From OCS116 sp051531935 (GTDB taxonomy: Bacteria; Pseudomonadota; Alphaproteobacteria; Rhizobiales; OSC116), in NCBI GenBank assembly GCA_051531935.1, contig JAOPTR010000001.1:1-64000 (forward strand): a stretch of 64,000 bases of DNA. Reading direction: 5' to 3'. Both the position numbers and the translations under genes were made by a program. Below the pieces are notes generated by a model. It did no database searches. It was not told the DNA's origin and saw only the letters and a program-made list of their open reading frames with translations. Positions 34,960-44,940 of this stretch are shown here, in pieces (positions within the stretch are counted from its first letter, which is position 1; the number at the start of each line of letters is the position of its first letter).

Positions 34960-36060
34960 CTAAATATATTTTTCGACTAAATTGGCCAAATTTTCCGCTG
35001 CTTGGGGTTGACCTAATTGTTTTGCATTATGAGCGGCTTCAACCAATTGCTGTGGCTCGCTCATCCAATCTTGTATTTTTGCCGCCAAATATGGCGCAGT
35101 GAATTCGTTTTGTTTACACACCCAACCACCATTAATATCTGCAATATTTTTGGCATTATTGGCTTGGTCGGCATCTAAAGCACCAGGTAATGGCACCAAT
35201 AGTGAAGGCCTGCCAATATAGCATAATTCAGCCACTGTGGTTGCCCCTGCCCGCCCAATAACCAAATGGCTTTTGGCTATCAACTGAGGCATATCAGCAA
35301 AAAATGGCGCGATAATGGCATTCATATTCAATTCTTGGTAAATTTTAGTCAGCCGATCCACATCTTCTTTACGCACTTGCTGCACAAGGTTTATTTTGTT
35401 GCGCACATTATCTGGCAAAGCCATCATGGCCGCAGGTAAAATTTGGTTAAAAACTGCAGCGCCTTGGCTACCACCAAACACCACAAGGTTAAAATTTTCG
35501 CCTTCTGTATAGGGAGCATATTGAGTGTTTTTTAACTCATGCACAATGCCGCGCAATGGATTGCCAATGAATGTGGTTTTATGGGCAATGTCATCGGCAA
35601 ATTTTGTTGTCGGAAAGCTCAATGCCACCTGCTTGGTGAATTTTGCCAGTAATTTATTGGCACGGCCTAGTACAGCATTTTGTTCGTGCAACACGCTAGG
35701 TTTGAACAACAGCTTACCCGCGAGCAATGGTGCAAAACTCGGGTAACCACCAAAGCCAACCACAATATCTATCTTTTTGCGATGCACGTAAAATAACGAT
35801 TGCGCCACGCCTTTGCAAATTTTGAACATAGCGCCAATTAGTTTTAATGGCGATTTGCTAAACACAGTTGCGCCGTCAATCAATTTAACTTCTTCGGCAG
35901 GAAAATTATCTACAAATCTTAGGCCCCGCACATCGGTGGCAAAATACACTTTATGACCGCGCGCTTTAAGCTCTTGCGCCAACGCCTCAGCCGGAAATAT
36001 ATGCCCGCCTGTGCCGCCTGCTGCAATGAGAATATTATTTGATACCGTCGATGATGCCAT
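34960..36060 (-). CDS. murG: UDP-GlcNAc transferase MurG
   Basis: The 366-residue GT-B glycosyltransferase converts lipid I to lipid II at the inner face of the membrane. The N-terminal loop AAGGTGGHIFPAEALA, the second G loop in VFGGSQGA, and the UDP-GlcNAc site VIGRAGATTVAEL with the following PLPGALDADQ are present. Four bases separate it from ftsW. Confidence 0.96.
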   Translation of the reverse strand: MASSTVSNNILIAAGGTGGHIFPAEALAQELKARGHKVYFATDVRGLRFVDNFPAEEVKLIDGATVFSKSPLKLIGAMFKICKGVAQSLFYVHRKKIDIVVGFGGYPSFAPLLAGKLLFKPSVLHEQNAVLGRANKLLAKFTKQVALSFPTTKFADDIAHKTTFIGNPLRGIVHELKNTQYAPYTEGENFNLVVFGGSQGAAVFNQILPAAMMALPDNVRNKINLVQQVRKEDVDRLTKIYQELNMNAIIAPFFADMPQLIAKSHLVIGRAGATTVAELCYIGRPSLLVPLPGALDADQANNAKNIADINGGWVCKQNEFTAPYLAAKIQDWMSEPQQLVEAAHNAKQLGQPQAAENLANLVEKYI

Positions 36061-36063
36061 TGA

Positions 36064-37224
36064 TTATGCCCTTTGCATTGGGCCACTAAAACGGCCTCCA
36101 ACAGGCAATTGCCCTGCTTGCGGTTGGCGGCGTGTCAGTGCCAACAATAAGCCAATAACAATCGACATGGAAAGCAGCGAAGAGCCACCAGAGGAGATGA
36201 ACGGCAACGTCATGCCTTTTGCGGGTAGAATGTTTAAATTCACGCCCATATTGATAAATGCCTGCATACCAAACATAACCGTAAGGCCAGTTATTGCGAG
36301 CTTCTTAAACATATCCTCAATCACAAAAGCATGGCGCAGAAAGCTAAAGATCATCAGCACGTAAACTGCAATAATCATCAAACAGCCAATAATGCCAAAT
36401 TCTTCGCCAACCACTGCAAATACAAAATCTGTATGTGCATCGGGCAAAATACTCTTCACTGAAGATTCGCCAGGTCCCTTGCCAAACCAACCACCCTGCA
36501 TAAAGCTTTGCAATGCCATATCCACTTGATATGTATCGCCAGATTCAGGGTCTAAAAACCGATCAATACGTGAGGCTACATGGCTCATGGTATTATAGGC
36601 AATCACTCCGCCCGCCACAAACAAGCCAGACAAAGCAGCAAAAATCCATAATGGTGCGCCTGATAAAATAAACAGGCAAAACCAAACCGCGGTTACCAAA
36701 ACCGTTTGCCCCATATCGGGTTGTAAAATCAACAAGCTCGCAAAACTAACAAATAGCGCTAACGCCATCCAATTGCCTTTTACGCTTGGATATTTCATAC
36801 CCTGCGCAAATAACCATGCCGACAATAAAACAAAACCAGGCTTTACAATTTCAGAAGGCTGAACACCATAAACCCATCGGTTAGAACCTTTAACCGAAGA
36901 GCCAGATACAATGGCAATCACCATTAAAACCATGCCAACTATAAATAATGCCAAGCCCAAATAACGCAATAAACGCTCGGAACTGATAAAACTAATTGAG
37001 AAAATAAAAATAAGCGCAATGGGCATAAATTGAAGCTGTTTTTTCACAAAAAACATCTCATCAACACCAATTCTGATTGCCACAGCAGGGCTTGCAGCAA
37101 GCGATAACACCAAACCCACCACCATAAGAATGATGCAAGTTAACAATGCCCATTTATCTACTGTCCACCACCATTCGCTAAAATAGCTACGATCTGTCCT
37201 GCTTAACAACATCAAACCCACCAA
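36064..37224 (-). CDS. ftsW: Septal peptidoglycan polymerase FtsW
   Basis: The 386-residue SEDS glycosyltransferase has about ten membrane helices and polymerises lipid II with FtsI. SEDS marks include GSNRWVYGVQPSEIVKPGF (catalytic region), LQPDMGQT, and the C-terminal GMTLPFISSGGSSLLS. Two ATGs (37224, 37212) are possible. It is followed by murG with three bases between. Confidence 0.95.
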   Translation of the reverse strand: MVGLMLLSRTDRSYFSEWWWTVDKWALLTCIILMVVGLVLSLAASPAVAIRIGVDEMFFVKKQLQFMPIALIFIFSISFISSERLLRYLGLALFIVGMVLMVIAIVSGSSVKGSNRWVYGVQPSEIVKPGFVLLSAWLFAQGMKYPSVKGNWMALALFVSFASLLILQPDMGQTVLVTAVWFCLFILSGAPLWIFAALSGLFVAGGVIAYNTMSHVASRIDRFLDPESGDTYQVDMALQSFMQGGWFGKGPGESSVKSILPDAHTDFVFAVVGEEFGIIGCLMIIAVYVLMIFSFLRHAFVIEDMFKKLAITGLTVMFGMQAFINMGVNLNILPAKGMTLPFISSGGSSLLSMSIVIGLLLALTRRQPQAGQLPVGGRFSGPMQRA

Positions 37225-37248
37225 ACTCTTAGCTTGGTAATACCAAGC

Positions 37249-38643
37249 TTATAAAGGCTTTGCGCCCAATTTAATGGCCAATTGCTTAAACATTTTTCCG
37301 CGTTGTTCAAAACTATCAAACTGGTCAAAAGACGCTGCGGCGGGTGAAAGCAAAATAACCTTTAATCCATCTAGGTTATTATGCCTGATATCAGTTAGGG
37401 CTTTGTTAACGCTACTGCTCATATTTGAGAATATTTCAAAGTTAGCCACACCAATAAGCTCTTGGGCAAATTTTTGCGCGGCCTCACCAAATAAATAAGC
37501 TTTAGAGATTTGTTTTAAGGGTTCAATCAGCGGTTCTAGGCCGCCGTCTTTAGCCACACCACCAGCAACCCAATATATGTTGTCATATGCGCCCAAGGCA
37601 GGCTTTACAGCCTCGGCATTGGTGGCTTTGCTGTCGTTTACAAATAAAATATCGCCATTCTCAGCTTCAATTCTACCGACAATTTCCATACGATGTTCTA
37701 ACCCACCAAAGCCGTTCATAGCTTTTAAAATAATGTCATCGGCAATGTTAAAATATTTAGCAATTTTATAAGCAATTGCAGCATTTTGCGCATTATGAAC
37801 GCCTTGCAAACTTGTGGCTTGTGCCAAACTTAATAGCTTTTTATCATCAGCATAAAGCTGACCATTTTCGCAGTAAATATCTGCAGTTTTGTCAATGGCC
37901 GAAACCGATTGCGCATCATAAAGTTTGGCAAATTTCGCGCCAAATTCGTCATCAATACCTATAATGCTTAAATCATCAGCTTGTTGAGTTTTAAATATTT
38001 GCGATTTCACATCGGCGTAGTGCTCAATGGTTCCATGCCTGTCTATATGGTCAGCCGAAACATTGATAAGCACGCTAATATCGGGTGCAAAACCCTGTTT
38101 TTGAAGGCTAGGCATCAAATCAATTTGATAACTAGAAAGCTCAACTATATAAATTCTGTCTTGCTCGATTTTGGGCATGTCCAACACAGTTGTCGAACCA
38201 ATATTGCCGCCCAAATGTGCATCTAACCCTGCAAAACTTAACATATGATGGATGAGGCTAACAGTCGTAGATTTACCATTGGTACCTGTAACAGCAATAA
38301 TTTTAGCTTTATGATTTTGCTTAACAGCCTGCAAAAATAATTCAACATCACCTAAAATCGGCACATTGGCTTCATTGGCCTTAACGGTAGTCCAATGCGG
38401 TTTTGGGTGAGTTAATGGCACGCCTGGGCTTAACATCAGGCCATCAAATTGGCTAAAGTCTAGTAAAGATAAATCGGCAACATTATGCCCCAAATTACGT
38501 GCATTATCGCGAGAGCTTTCGTTATCATCCCACAACAGCACATCCGCACCAGCATTTTTTAATGCCGAAGCCGTAGACAAGCCGCTTTTGCCCAAACCAA
38601 AAATTGCAAATTTCTGCCCAGAAAATAGGCTTAAATCTATCAT
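37249..38643 (-). CDS. murD: UDP-N-acetylmuramoylalanine--D-glutamate ligase
   Basis: The 464-residue Mur ligase adds D-Glu. Domain 1 begins FAIFGLGKSGLSTASAL, the ATP loop is AVTGTNGKSTTVSL, the central domain shows VELSSYQID and NVSADHIDRHG, and the C-terminal domain has FVNDSKATNAEA. It lies 15 bases downstream of mraY. Confidence 0.96.
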   Translation of the reverse strand: MIDLSLFSGQKFAIFGLGKSGLSTASALKNAGADVLLWDDNESSRDNARNLGHNVADLSLLDFSQFDGLMLSPGVPLTHPKPHWTTVKANEANVPILGDVELFLQAVKQNHKAKIIAVTGTNGKSTTVSLIHHMLSFAGLDAHLGGNIGSTTVLDMPKIEQDRIYIVELSSYQIDLMPSLQKQGFAPDISVLINVSADHIDRHGTIEHYADVKSQIFKTQQADDLSIIGIDDEFGAKFAKLYDAQSVSAIDKTADIYCENGQLYADDKKLLSLAQATSLQGVHNAQNAAIAYKIAKYFNIADDIILKAMNGFGGLEHRMEIVGRIEAENGDILFVNDSKATNAEAVKPALGAYDNIYWVAGGVAKDGGLEPLIEPLKQISKAYLFGEAAQKFAQELIGVANFEIFSNMSSSVNKALTDIRHNNLDGLKVILLSPAAASFDQFDSFEQRGKMFKQLAIKLGAKPL

Positions 38644-38658
38644 AAATACACTTAAATG

Positions 38659-39750
38659 TTAACGAAGTTTCAAAGTCGCAAGGCCAACCATTGCCAAGAT
38701 AACAGCAATAATCCAAAATCTAATTACAATGGTCGATTCCGCCCAGCCTTTTTGCTCGTAATGATGGTGCAATGGCGCCATGCGGAACACTCTTTTACCT
38801 GTGAGCTTAAACGAAATCACTTGCACAATCACCGATACAGTTTCGAGTACAAACAAACCACCAACAATACCCAACACAATTTCATGTTTAATGGCAACCG
38901 CAACAGCGCCCAATGTGCCGCCCAGTGCCAAAGAGCCAGTATCGCCCATAAATATCATCGCTGGTGGAGCATTAAACCATAGAAAGCCTAAACCCGCGCC
39001 AACCATAGCGCCAAGCAATATAGCTAATTCGCCTGTCCCAGGCACACTATGCACTTGCAAATAACCAGAAAATACGGCGTTACCAACAATATATGCCAAT
39101 AGTCCAAATGTACCCGCAGCAATCATCACAGGCACAATGGCAAGACCATCCAAGCCATCAGTTAAGTTTACCGAATTGCCAAAACCAACAATTGTAAACA
39201 CTGCAAAAACAGGGAAAAACCAGCCCAAATTGATCAAAAGGTCTTTGAATAATGGAAAAGCCAAAGAGGTATTAAACCCATCTTTTTGCAGAGACATAAT
39301 GCCGATAACACCCACAAGAGCCACAAGGCTTTCTAAAAATAACCGCATTTTGCCAGTAAATTTTGTATCCGCACTGCGATTTTTAACTTTTAAATAGTCA
39401 TCATAGTAACCAATTCCACCAAAACCCATGGTGACAAATAATACATACCATATATATTTATTAGATAAATCGGCCCACAATAATGTGCTCACGATAATGC
39501 CCATTAAGATCATCAACCCACCCATGGTAGGCGTGCCCTTTTTAGTCAACAAATGGCTTTGTGGCCCGTCTTCTCTAATAGGTTGGCCTTCGCCCTGAAC
39601 ATTTTTAAGTTGCCGAATAAGCCGTGGGCCAAATAAAAACACCAATATCATTGATGTCATAACAGAAGCACCAACGCGCGATGTAATGTAACCAAAAGCG
39701 TTTAGAAAAGAGAAATATTCACTAAACTCATTCAATAAATAGTGGATCAT
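38659..39750 (-). CDS. mraY: Phospho-MurNAc-pentapeptide transferase MraY
   Basis: The 363-residue membrane enzyme makes lipid I from UDP-MurNAc-pentapeptide and undecaprenyl phosphate. About ten helices are present. Hallmarks are KKGTPTMGG, YYDDYLKVK (catalytic Asp pair), NLTDGLDGLA, FMGDTGSLALGG and the HHH motif in APLHHHYEQKGW. Its start overlaps the end of murF by four bases. Confidence 0.97.
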   Translation of the reverse strand: MIHYLLNEFSEYFSFLNAFGYITSRVGASVMTSMILVFLFGPRLIRQLKNVQGEGQPIREDGPQSHLLTKKGTPTMGGLMILMGIIVSTLLWADLSNKYIWYVLFVTMGFGGIGYYDDYLKVKNRSADTKFTGKMRLFLESLVALVGVIGIMSLQKDGFNTSLAFPLFKDLLINLGWFFPVFAVFTIVGFGNSVNLTDGLDGLAIVPVMIAAGTFGLLAYIVGNAVFSGYLQVHSVPGTGELAILLGAMVGAGLGFLWFNAPPAMIFMGDTGSLALGGTLGAVAVAIKHEIVLGIVGGLFVLETVSVIVQVISFKLTGKRVFRMAPLHHHYEQKGWAESTIVIRFWIIAVILAMVGLATLKLR

Positions 39751-41159
39751 ATAGAGGCCTTATTATTTTTTATCTTATTTACAATGTTGGACATTTGACT
39801 GCCCAAACTGCCCTTCACCATCACCACATCATGAGGGGCTAATTTTTCTAATATATTTTGCGCCAGTAAAGACGAGCTTTCAGCATAGCAGATTCGCTTA
39901 TTGTCTGGCAGCAAATCGTAACAATTCTTTATGTCTATGCCACACGCGGCCACCACATCAATTTTTGATGATAATATTTCGGCTGCAAGTAGGCCGTGAA
40001 TTTGCGCGCTGTCTTCACCCAATTCCAACATATCGCCAATTATGGCAATACGCCGTCCACCTTGCTTTGGTTGCTGTGCCGATAACACCGAAAACGCTGC
40101 AACCATAGAGGCGGGGTTGGCATTATAGCTCTCGTCAATCAAAGTTATCTCGCCACCATTAATGGCAATTTGGCTTTGCGCTCCGCGGCCATCACTTAGT
40201 TCGATATTTTTTAATACGGGTAAAACTGTTTTTAATTCTATGCCTAAATTATGAACCGCCAACAAAAGCCCAAGGCTATTTTGCACTTGATGAATGCCTG
40301 CGGAACCAATTTCATATTCAAATTGAGCGCCTTTATTATAGGCAGCCACTTTTGAACGGTTGGGCAGCAGTTCTACTTTATCAGAATATATATCGGCATT
40401 CGCATGGGCACCAAAAGACTGAATATTGCTTATACCGCGCAATTTGGCTTTCTGGCTCAAATAATCAAAAAACTCATTATCACGGTTTAAAATCGCAATT
40501 CCATCAGCATTCATGCCGTCAAAAATTTCCGATTTTGCCAATGCGATTTCTTCCAAATCTTTAAAATGCCCAAGATGTGCGGGGGCAACAGTGGTAATTA
40601 TCGCTATATGTGGTCTCACCATTTGCACCAATGGGATTATTTCATCAAGGTGGTTCATGCCAATTTCAAAAACACCAAATTCAGTATCGCGCGGCATTCG
40701 CGACAAACTTATCGGCACACCCCAATGGTTGTTAAAACTTTTAATCGACGCGTGGGTTTTACCGCAAACTTCTAAACAGGCACGCAAAAATTCTTTGGTC
40801 GAGGTTTTGCCAACACTGCCCGTCACTGCCACAATTTTGGCTTTGCTACGTGCGCGTGATGCCACGGCCAAACGGCCAAGGCTTGCCAATACATCATCCA
40901 CCAATATCGTGGCAACGCCGTCTTCGTTCACTTTATAATCGGCATCCGAGATAACAATAACAGAAGCGCCATTTTCAGCCGCCTTTTGGGTGTAGTTATG
41001 TCCATCAAATAAATCGCCTTTAATGGCAAAAAAAGCATCATTTTTGGTAATATCACGGCTGTCAATTGAAATGCCATTGGCAATTTGCAAATCACCCGCA
41101 ATCAATTTGCCGTCTAATCCAGATAATAGCTCATCGGCTTGCCACAAAAAATCTGTCAT
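39747..41159 (-). CDS. murF: UDP-MurNAc-tripeptide--D-Ala-D-Ala ligase
   Basis: The 470-residue Mur ligase attaches the dipeptide made by Ddl. It has SIDSRDITKNDAFFAI near the N-terminus, the ATP loop AVTGSVGKTSTKEFL (Ser replaces Asn or Thr in the G loop, which is normal for MurF), EIGMNHLDEI, and DESYNANPASM at the start of the C-terminal domain. The start shares one base with the murE stop. Confidence 0.96.
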   Translation of the reverse strand: MTDFLWQADELLSGLDGKLIAGDLQIANGISIDSRDITKNDAFFAIKGDLFDGHNYTQKAAENGASVIVISDADYKVNEDGVATILVDDVLASLGRLAVASRARSKAKIVAVTGSVGKTSTKEFLRACLEVCGKTHASIKSFNNHWGVPISLSRMPRDTEFGVFEIGMNHLDEIIPLVQMVRPHIAIITTVAPAHLGHFKDLEEIALAKSEIFDGMNADGIAILNRDNEFFDYLSQKAKLRGISNIQSFGAHANADIYSDKVELLPNRSKVAAYNKGAQFEYEIGSAGIHQVQNSLGLLLAVHNLGIELKTVLPVLKNIELSDGRGAQSQIAINGGEITLIDESYNANPASMVAAFSVLSAQQPKQGGRRIAIIGDMLELGEDSAQIHGLLAAEILSSKIDVVAACGIDIKNCYDLLPDNKRICYAESSSLLAQNILEKLAPHDVVMVKGSLGSQMSNIVNKIKNNKASI

Positions 41160-42640
41160 TAAGCTTCGGCCTTTAAACGTTTTAACACTTCGGTTTGGTC
41201 GGAAAAATCATGTTTCACACCTTTGATGGATTGCCCCATCTCATGGCCTTTACCTGCTATCACCAAAATATCGCCATCATTTAACAGGCTCATGCCTTTA
41301 TCAATGGCAGCTGCTCTATCACCAATTTCTAAAGCGCCTGGACAGCCAACCTTTGCCATAGCCCGAATGCTATCTGCATCTTCAAACCTTGGGTTGTCAT
41401 CAGTCAAAATGGCTATATCGGCGAATTTCTTGGCAACAGCACCCATTAATGGGCGTTTGCTTTGGTCTCTATCGCCACCACAGCCAAATATGGCCACAAG
41501 TTTTTTGCCTTTTTCTAAATACGGTCGCAAGGCCGAAATCGCATTTTCTAAACTATCTGGCGTATGGGCGAAGTCTACAAATATACGCCCACCGACCTTA
41601 TTTGTTCCGACCAATTCAAGCCGCCCTTTGGCACCTTGAAGGCTCGCCATAGCGGCAATCACATGTTTAACATCAATGCCATCCATAGATAATGCCAAAC
41701 CCGCAGCCACAAGTGCATTTTCAACCTGAAAGCTGCCAATCAATGGCAATTCTACAATGTAATTTTGACCCAAAAGATCAAAGTCCAAACGCTGTCCTGT
41801 TGCTAAATTTTCAACTGTATTCAACTGTATATAATCGCCCTTATAACCAACCTTTTTGGCATTGCTACCTGCAAAACCTGCAATATTGGCAACTCGTATT
41901 GCATATGCCCCATCGGCCGAAACTACCGCCTGTGATGTCTTGGGCAAAAGCTCGGTAAATAACCGCATTTTGGCTTCAAAATATTCTTCCATGTTGGAAT
42001 GATAATCCAAATGGTCGAGTGTTAGATTGGTAAAACCAGCAGCACAAATTTTCACGCCATCCATGCGGTTTTGTTCTAGGCCATGGCTAGAGGCTTCAAT
42101 GGCCAAATATTCAACACCATCCTCGGCCAATTGGTTTAAAATTCTGTGCAATGTCACTGGGTCTGGTGATGTATGATGCAGTTCAATATGCTTATCTGGT
42201 ACGCCCTGCTCACAAATCTTCACACCCAATGTGCCGAGACTAGCCGCGCGCTTACCCGCACGAGTAAAAATTTGACGTAAAAAATCTGCAATGGATGATT
42301 TGCCGTTCGTGCCTGTAATTGCCAAAATAAATGGCGGCTGCTTAGGGTAAAAACTCGCCGCTAAAAACGCCAATATCTTGCGCGGTTCTTTGGCCTTAAT
42401 CCATGTGATTTCATCACTCATCTCGCCATCAAAATCGGCACTAACCAAAATGGCTTTTGCCCCTGCTTTAATGGCATTTTTAATAAATTTTGTGCCGTCT
42501 AATTGCACGCCTTTAAGCGCCGCAAATAAATATCCAGCTTTAATGTTTCTGCTATCGGCGTCTAAGCCGCTAATTTCAACATCTATGTTGCCAATAATTT
42601 CGATATTTTCAATATCTTTGACTAAATCGCTAAACTGCAT
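41159..42640 (-). CDS. murE: UDP-MurNAc-L-Ala-D-Glu--meso-diaminopimelate ligase
   Basis: This is a 493-residue Mur ligase. ATP loop AITGTNGKSSIADFL, HHTSPDP and IEASSHGLEQNR in the central domain, and the DNPR motif in LTDDNPRFED, which selects meso-diaminopimelate rather than lysine, are all visible. The cell wall is therefore of the DAP type. It lies 60 bases downstream of ftsI. Confidence 0.96.
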   Translation of the reverse strand: MQFSDLVKDIENIEIIGNIDVEISGLDADSRNIKAGYLFAALKGVQLDGTKFIKNAIKAGAKAILVSADFDGEMSDEITWIKAKEPRKILAFLAASFYPKQPPFILAITGTNGKSSIADFLRQIFTRAGKRAASLGTLGVKICEQGVPDKHIELHHTSPDPVTLHRILNQLAEDGVEYLAIEASSHGLEQNRMDGVKICAAGFTNLTLDHLDYHSNMEEYFEAKMRLFTELLPKTSQAVVSADGAYAIRVANIAGFAGSNAKKVGYKGDYIQLNTVENLATGQRLDFDLLGQNYIVELPLIGSFQVENALVAAGLALSMDGIDVKHVIAAMASLQGAKGRLELVGTNKVGGRIFVDFAHTPDSLENAISALRPYLEKGKKLVAIFGCGGDRDQSKRPLMGAVAKKFADIAILTDDNPRFEDADSIRAMAKVGCPGALEIGDRAAAIDKGMSLLNDGDILVIAGKGHEMGQSIKGVKHDFSDQTEVLKRLKAEA

Positions 42641-42700
42641 TCACATACCTATCTCTGTCATGCTTTATATTATTCACTCTCAATAAAGCTAAATTTTGGC

Positions 42701-44446
42701 TTAATTATGAGTGGTCGCCAAAATGTTGCTACCATCAATTTTTTGATTGTCAAACCGCGGTGCCATACCAAGTAAAGGCGCAATGCGTTTAATAATTTTG
42801 CCCGTGGTTGGCGCAGCATTCCAACCTGCGGTTTTAAAGTCATGAGTTTCAGGCAGGCCTTTTGGCTCATCAATCGAAATCAGCATCATATATTTCGGGT
42901 CATTGGTTGGAAATACGCTCAAAAATGATGCAATCAATTTATCGCGGCTATAACGTCCGTTAATTGGTTTATCCGCAGTGCCAGTTTTGCCACCCACAAA
43001 ATAACCCTCAACTTCGGCTGTTTTACCACTGCCTTCAAGCACATTTAGGCGCATTAAACCCACTAAATCACGGCTAGTTTCGGCTTTGATAACGCGTTCA
43101 CGGTAATATTCGGCTTCTTCTACACTGCGTTTTAAAAATGTTGGTGGCACGTAATAGCCACCGTTCACCATTGCCGCGCCCGCTGCTACCATTTGCACAG
43201 GGCTAACCGAAATACCATGCCCAAATGAAATGGTCATGGTGCTCACGCGCTTCCAACGTTTATCAGATGGATATTGTGGAATGCCTGCACCTGGTAATTC
43301 TGTTTCTAATTTATCGAGTAGTTTAATTTTTCTTAGAAATTCTTGTTGTTTTACCCGCCCAACATCCAAGGCCATTTTGGCCGTGCCAATGTTAGATGAA
43401 AATTTAAAAATTTCTGGTACAGATAACCATCTTTTCTTACCATGATAATCGCCAATGCTTTTTCCGCGCCCTACTGGTAGTGGGTTTGTGGCATCATAGC
43501 CACCCTCCAATGTCGTCACACCATAATCTAAACCCATGCCAGATGTCAGCAATTTAAAAATAGAACCAAGCTCATAAACACCACCAGTTGTGCGGTTCAT
43601 ACGTACTTTTTCAAGTGCTTGGGTGGGATGGTTTGGGTCGTAATCTGGCAAGCTTACCATGCTTATAATTTCACCTGTCTGAATGTCCATCACCACGCCC
43701 ATACCTGCAATGGCTTTAAATTTCTCGACCGCTTGCGACAATTCTTCATGCACAATATGTTGCACACCAAGGTCAATACTGCTTTCCAGTGGCTTATATA
43801 TCTTGCCTGCATCTTCCTGCTTAAAATTCGATATTTTTTCTGTTTGGGTGTAATTAATAAAATCTTCTAGCCCTGCTTTGCCCACATGGTCAATATTAAC
43901 ATGACCCAATAAATGCGAAGCTAGGTTACCCGATGGGTATAAGCGCTTTTTCTCTTCGGTAAAAAACATACCAGGAATGCCCAATTCGTGCATTCTCACT
44001 TTTTGTTCGGGAGTAATTTCGCGCTTAATCCACGCGAAACGTGAATTACTGTTCAAACGCTTGCGCATTTGATCCCAATTTAAATCTGGAAATACCAGTG
44101 CCAATTGGTCAATTGTTTCCTCAACATTTTCAATTTTTTGCGGGTTGGCAAATAATGATGGCACCCTAATATCTGTCGCTAAAATACTGCCATTTCTATC
44201 GACAATATCAGCACGTGGTTTTTCAACCACAGCCGTGGTTGCCACCACTTTAGCAGCGGCTTCGGCGGGGTTTAGCCCAAATGTAATGAGCCGCGCAAAC
44301 AACAAACCAAACAGCAGTAAACACACACCACTTAGCACAAATAACCGACGCCTAAAAACCGCTTGATGATCCACAATTTTTGGTGCTTTTATTTTAATTT
44401 TTTTTGCTTGTGTCGGCAATATATTTGCGTCGATACTCTGAGACAT
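42701..44446 (-). CDS. ftsI: Septal transpeptidase FtsI (PBP3)
   Basis: This 581-residue bitopic penicillin-binding protein works with FtsW. A membrane helix (LFVLSGVCLLLFGLLFARLI) follows about 30 cytoplasmic residues. The pedestal domain precedes the transpeptidase domain, which has the three active-site motifs SIFK, SSN and KTGT. ATG 44446 is chosen because it lies just behind AAGGGTGG; an ATG at 44485 would add 13 residues without support. Confidence 0.96.
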   Translation of the reverse strand: MSQSIDANILPTQAKKIKIKAPKIVDHQAVFRRRLFVLSGVCLLLFGLLFARLITFGLNPAEAAAKVVATTAVVEKPRADIVDRNGSILATDIRVPSLFANPQKIENVEETIDQLALVFPDLNWDQMRKRLNSNSRFAWIKREITPEQKVRMHELGIPGMFFTEEKKRLYPSGNLASHLLGHVNIDHVGKAGLEDFINYTQTEKISNFKQEDAGKIYKPLESSIDLGVQHIVHEELSQAVEKFKAIAGMGVVMDIQTGEIISMVSLPDYDPNHPTQALEKVRMNRTTGGVYELGSIFKLLTSGMGLDYGVTTLEGGYDATNPLPVGRGKSIGDYHGKKRWLSVPEIFKFSSNIGTAKMALDVGRVKQQEFLRKIKLLDKLETELPGAGIPQYPSDKRWKRVSTMTISFGHGISVSPVQMVAAGAAMVNGGYYVPPTFLKRSVEEAEYYRERVIKAETSRDLVGLMRLNVLEGSGKTAEVEGYFVGGKTGTADKPINGRYSRDKLIASFLSVFPTNDPKYMMLISIDEPKGLPETHDFKTAGWNAAPTTGKIIKRIAPLLGMAPRFDNQKIDGSNILATTHN

Positions 44447-44536
44447 GAAGCCACCCTTACCAAGAAGAAAACTATAATTAGTCATAAATGATTAGGGTAA
44501 ATATATATTTAATTTTAGCTGTAATATTGTCTCAAA

Positions 44537-44908
44537 TTACTGATTTAACAAATCGGCAATAGGATCTGATTCAAGCAGCAACAATGTGCCTATATTTGGG
44601 GTCTCTACAGGCTCTGGCAGGCGTACGGCCACTTGAGCTGGCAATTGGCTTATTGTGGTAAATTGGTCGACTTGTTGCGGTTGAAGTTTCAGCAAACCAT
44701 CGGTCAAACGTTTTATATTCTCAGGCCGTTGGGCTTGGTTAAGCTTAAACCTTAGAATGTTGATATTTTCTTTTTCTTTAGAAATTTCGGCTTTGAGTAG
44801 TTTTATATTGCCACGAATGTCGTTGGTATTATAGCTCACTTCATAGAGTTGAAACGTCATCAACGCCACCAATACCACACCTGTTATAAGAATATATCTA
44901 AACATCAC
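44537..44908 (-). CDS. ftsL: Cell division protein FtsL
   Basis: The 123-residue small bitopic protein has an N-terminal membrane helix (YILITGVVLVALMTFQLY), a periplasmic coiled coil rich in Lys/Glu/Leu (residues about 30-75), and a Pro-rich tail. Sequence alone is weakly conserved, but the position between rsmH and ftsI is diagnostic. Confidence 0.9.
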   Translation of the reverse strand: MMFRYILITGVVLVALMTFQLYEVSYNTNDIRGNIKLLKAEISKEKENINILRFKLNQAQRPENIKRLTDGLLKLQPQQVDQFTTISQLPAQVAVRLPEPVETPNIGTLLLLESDPIADLLNQ

Positions 44909-44940
44909 TCAACTCAAAAAACTGTGCCAAAACAAAGCTG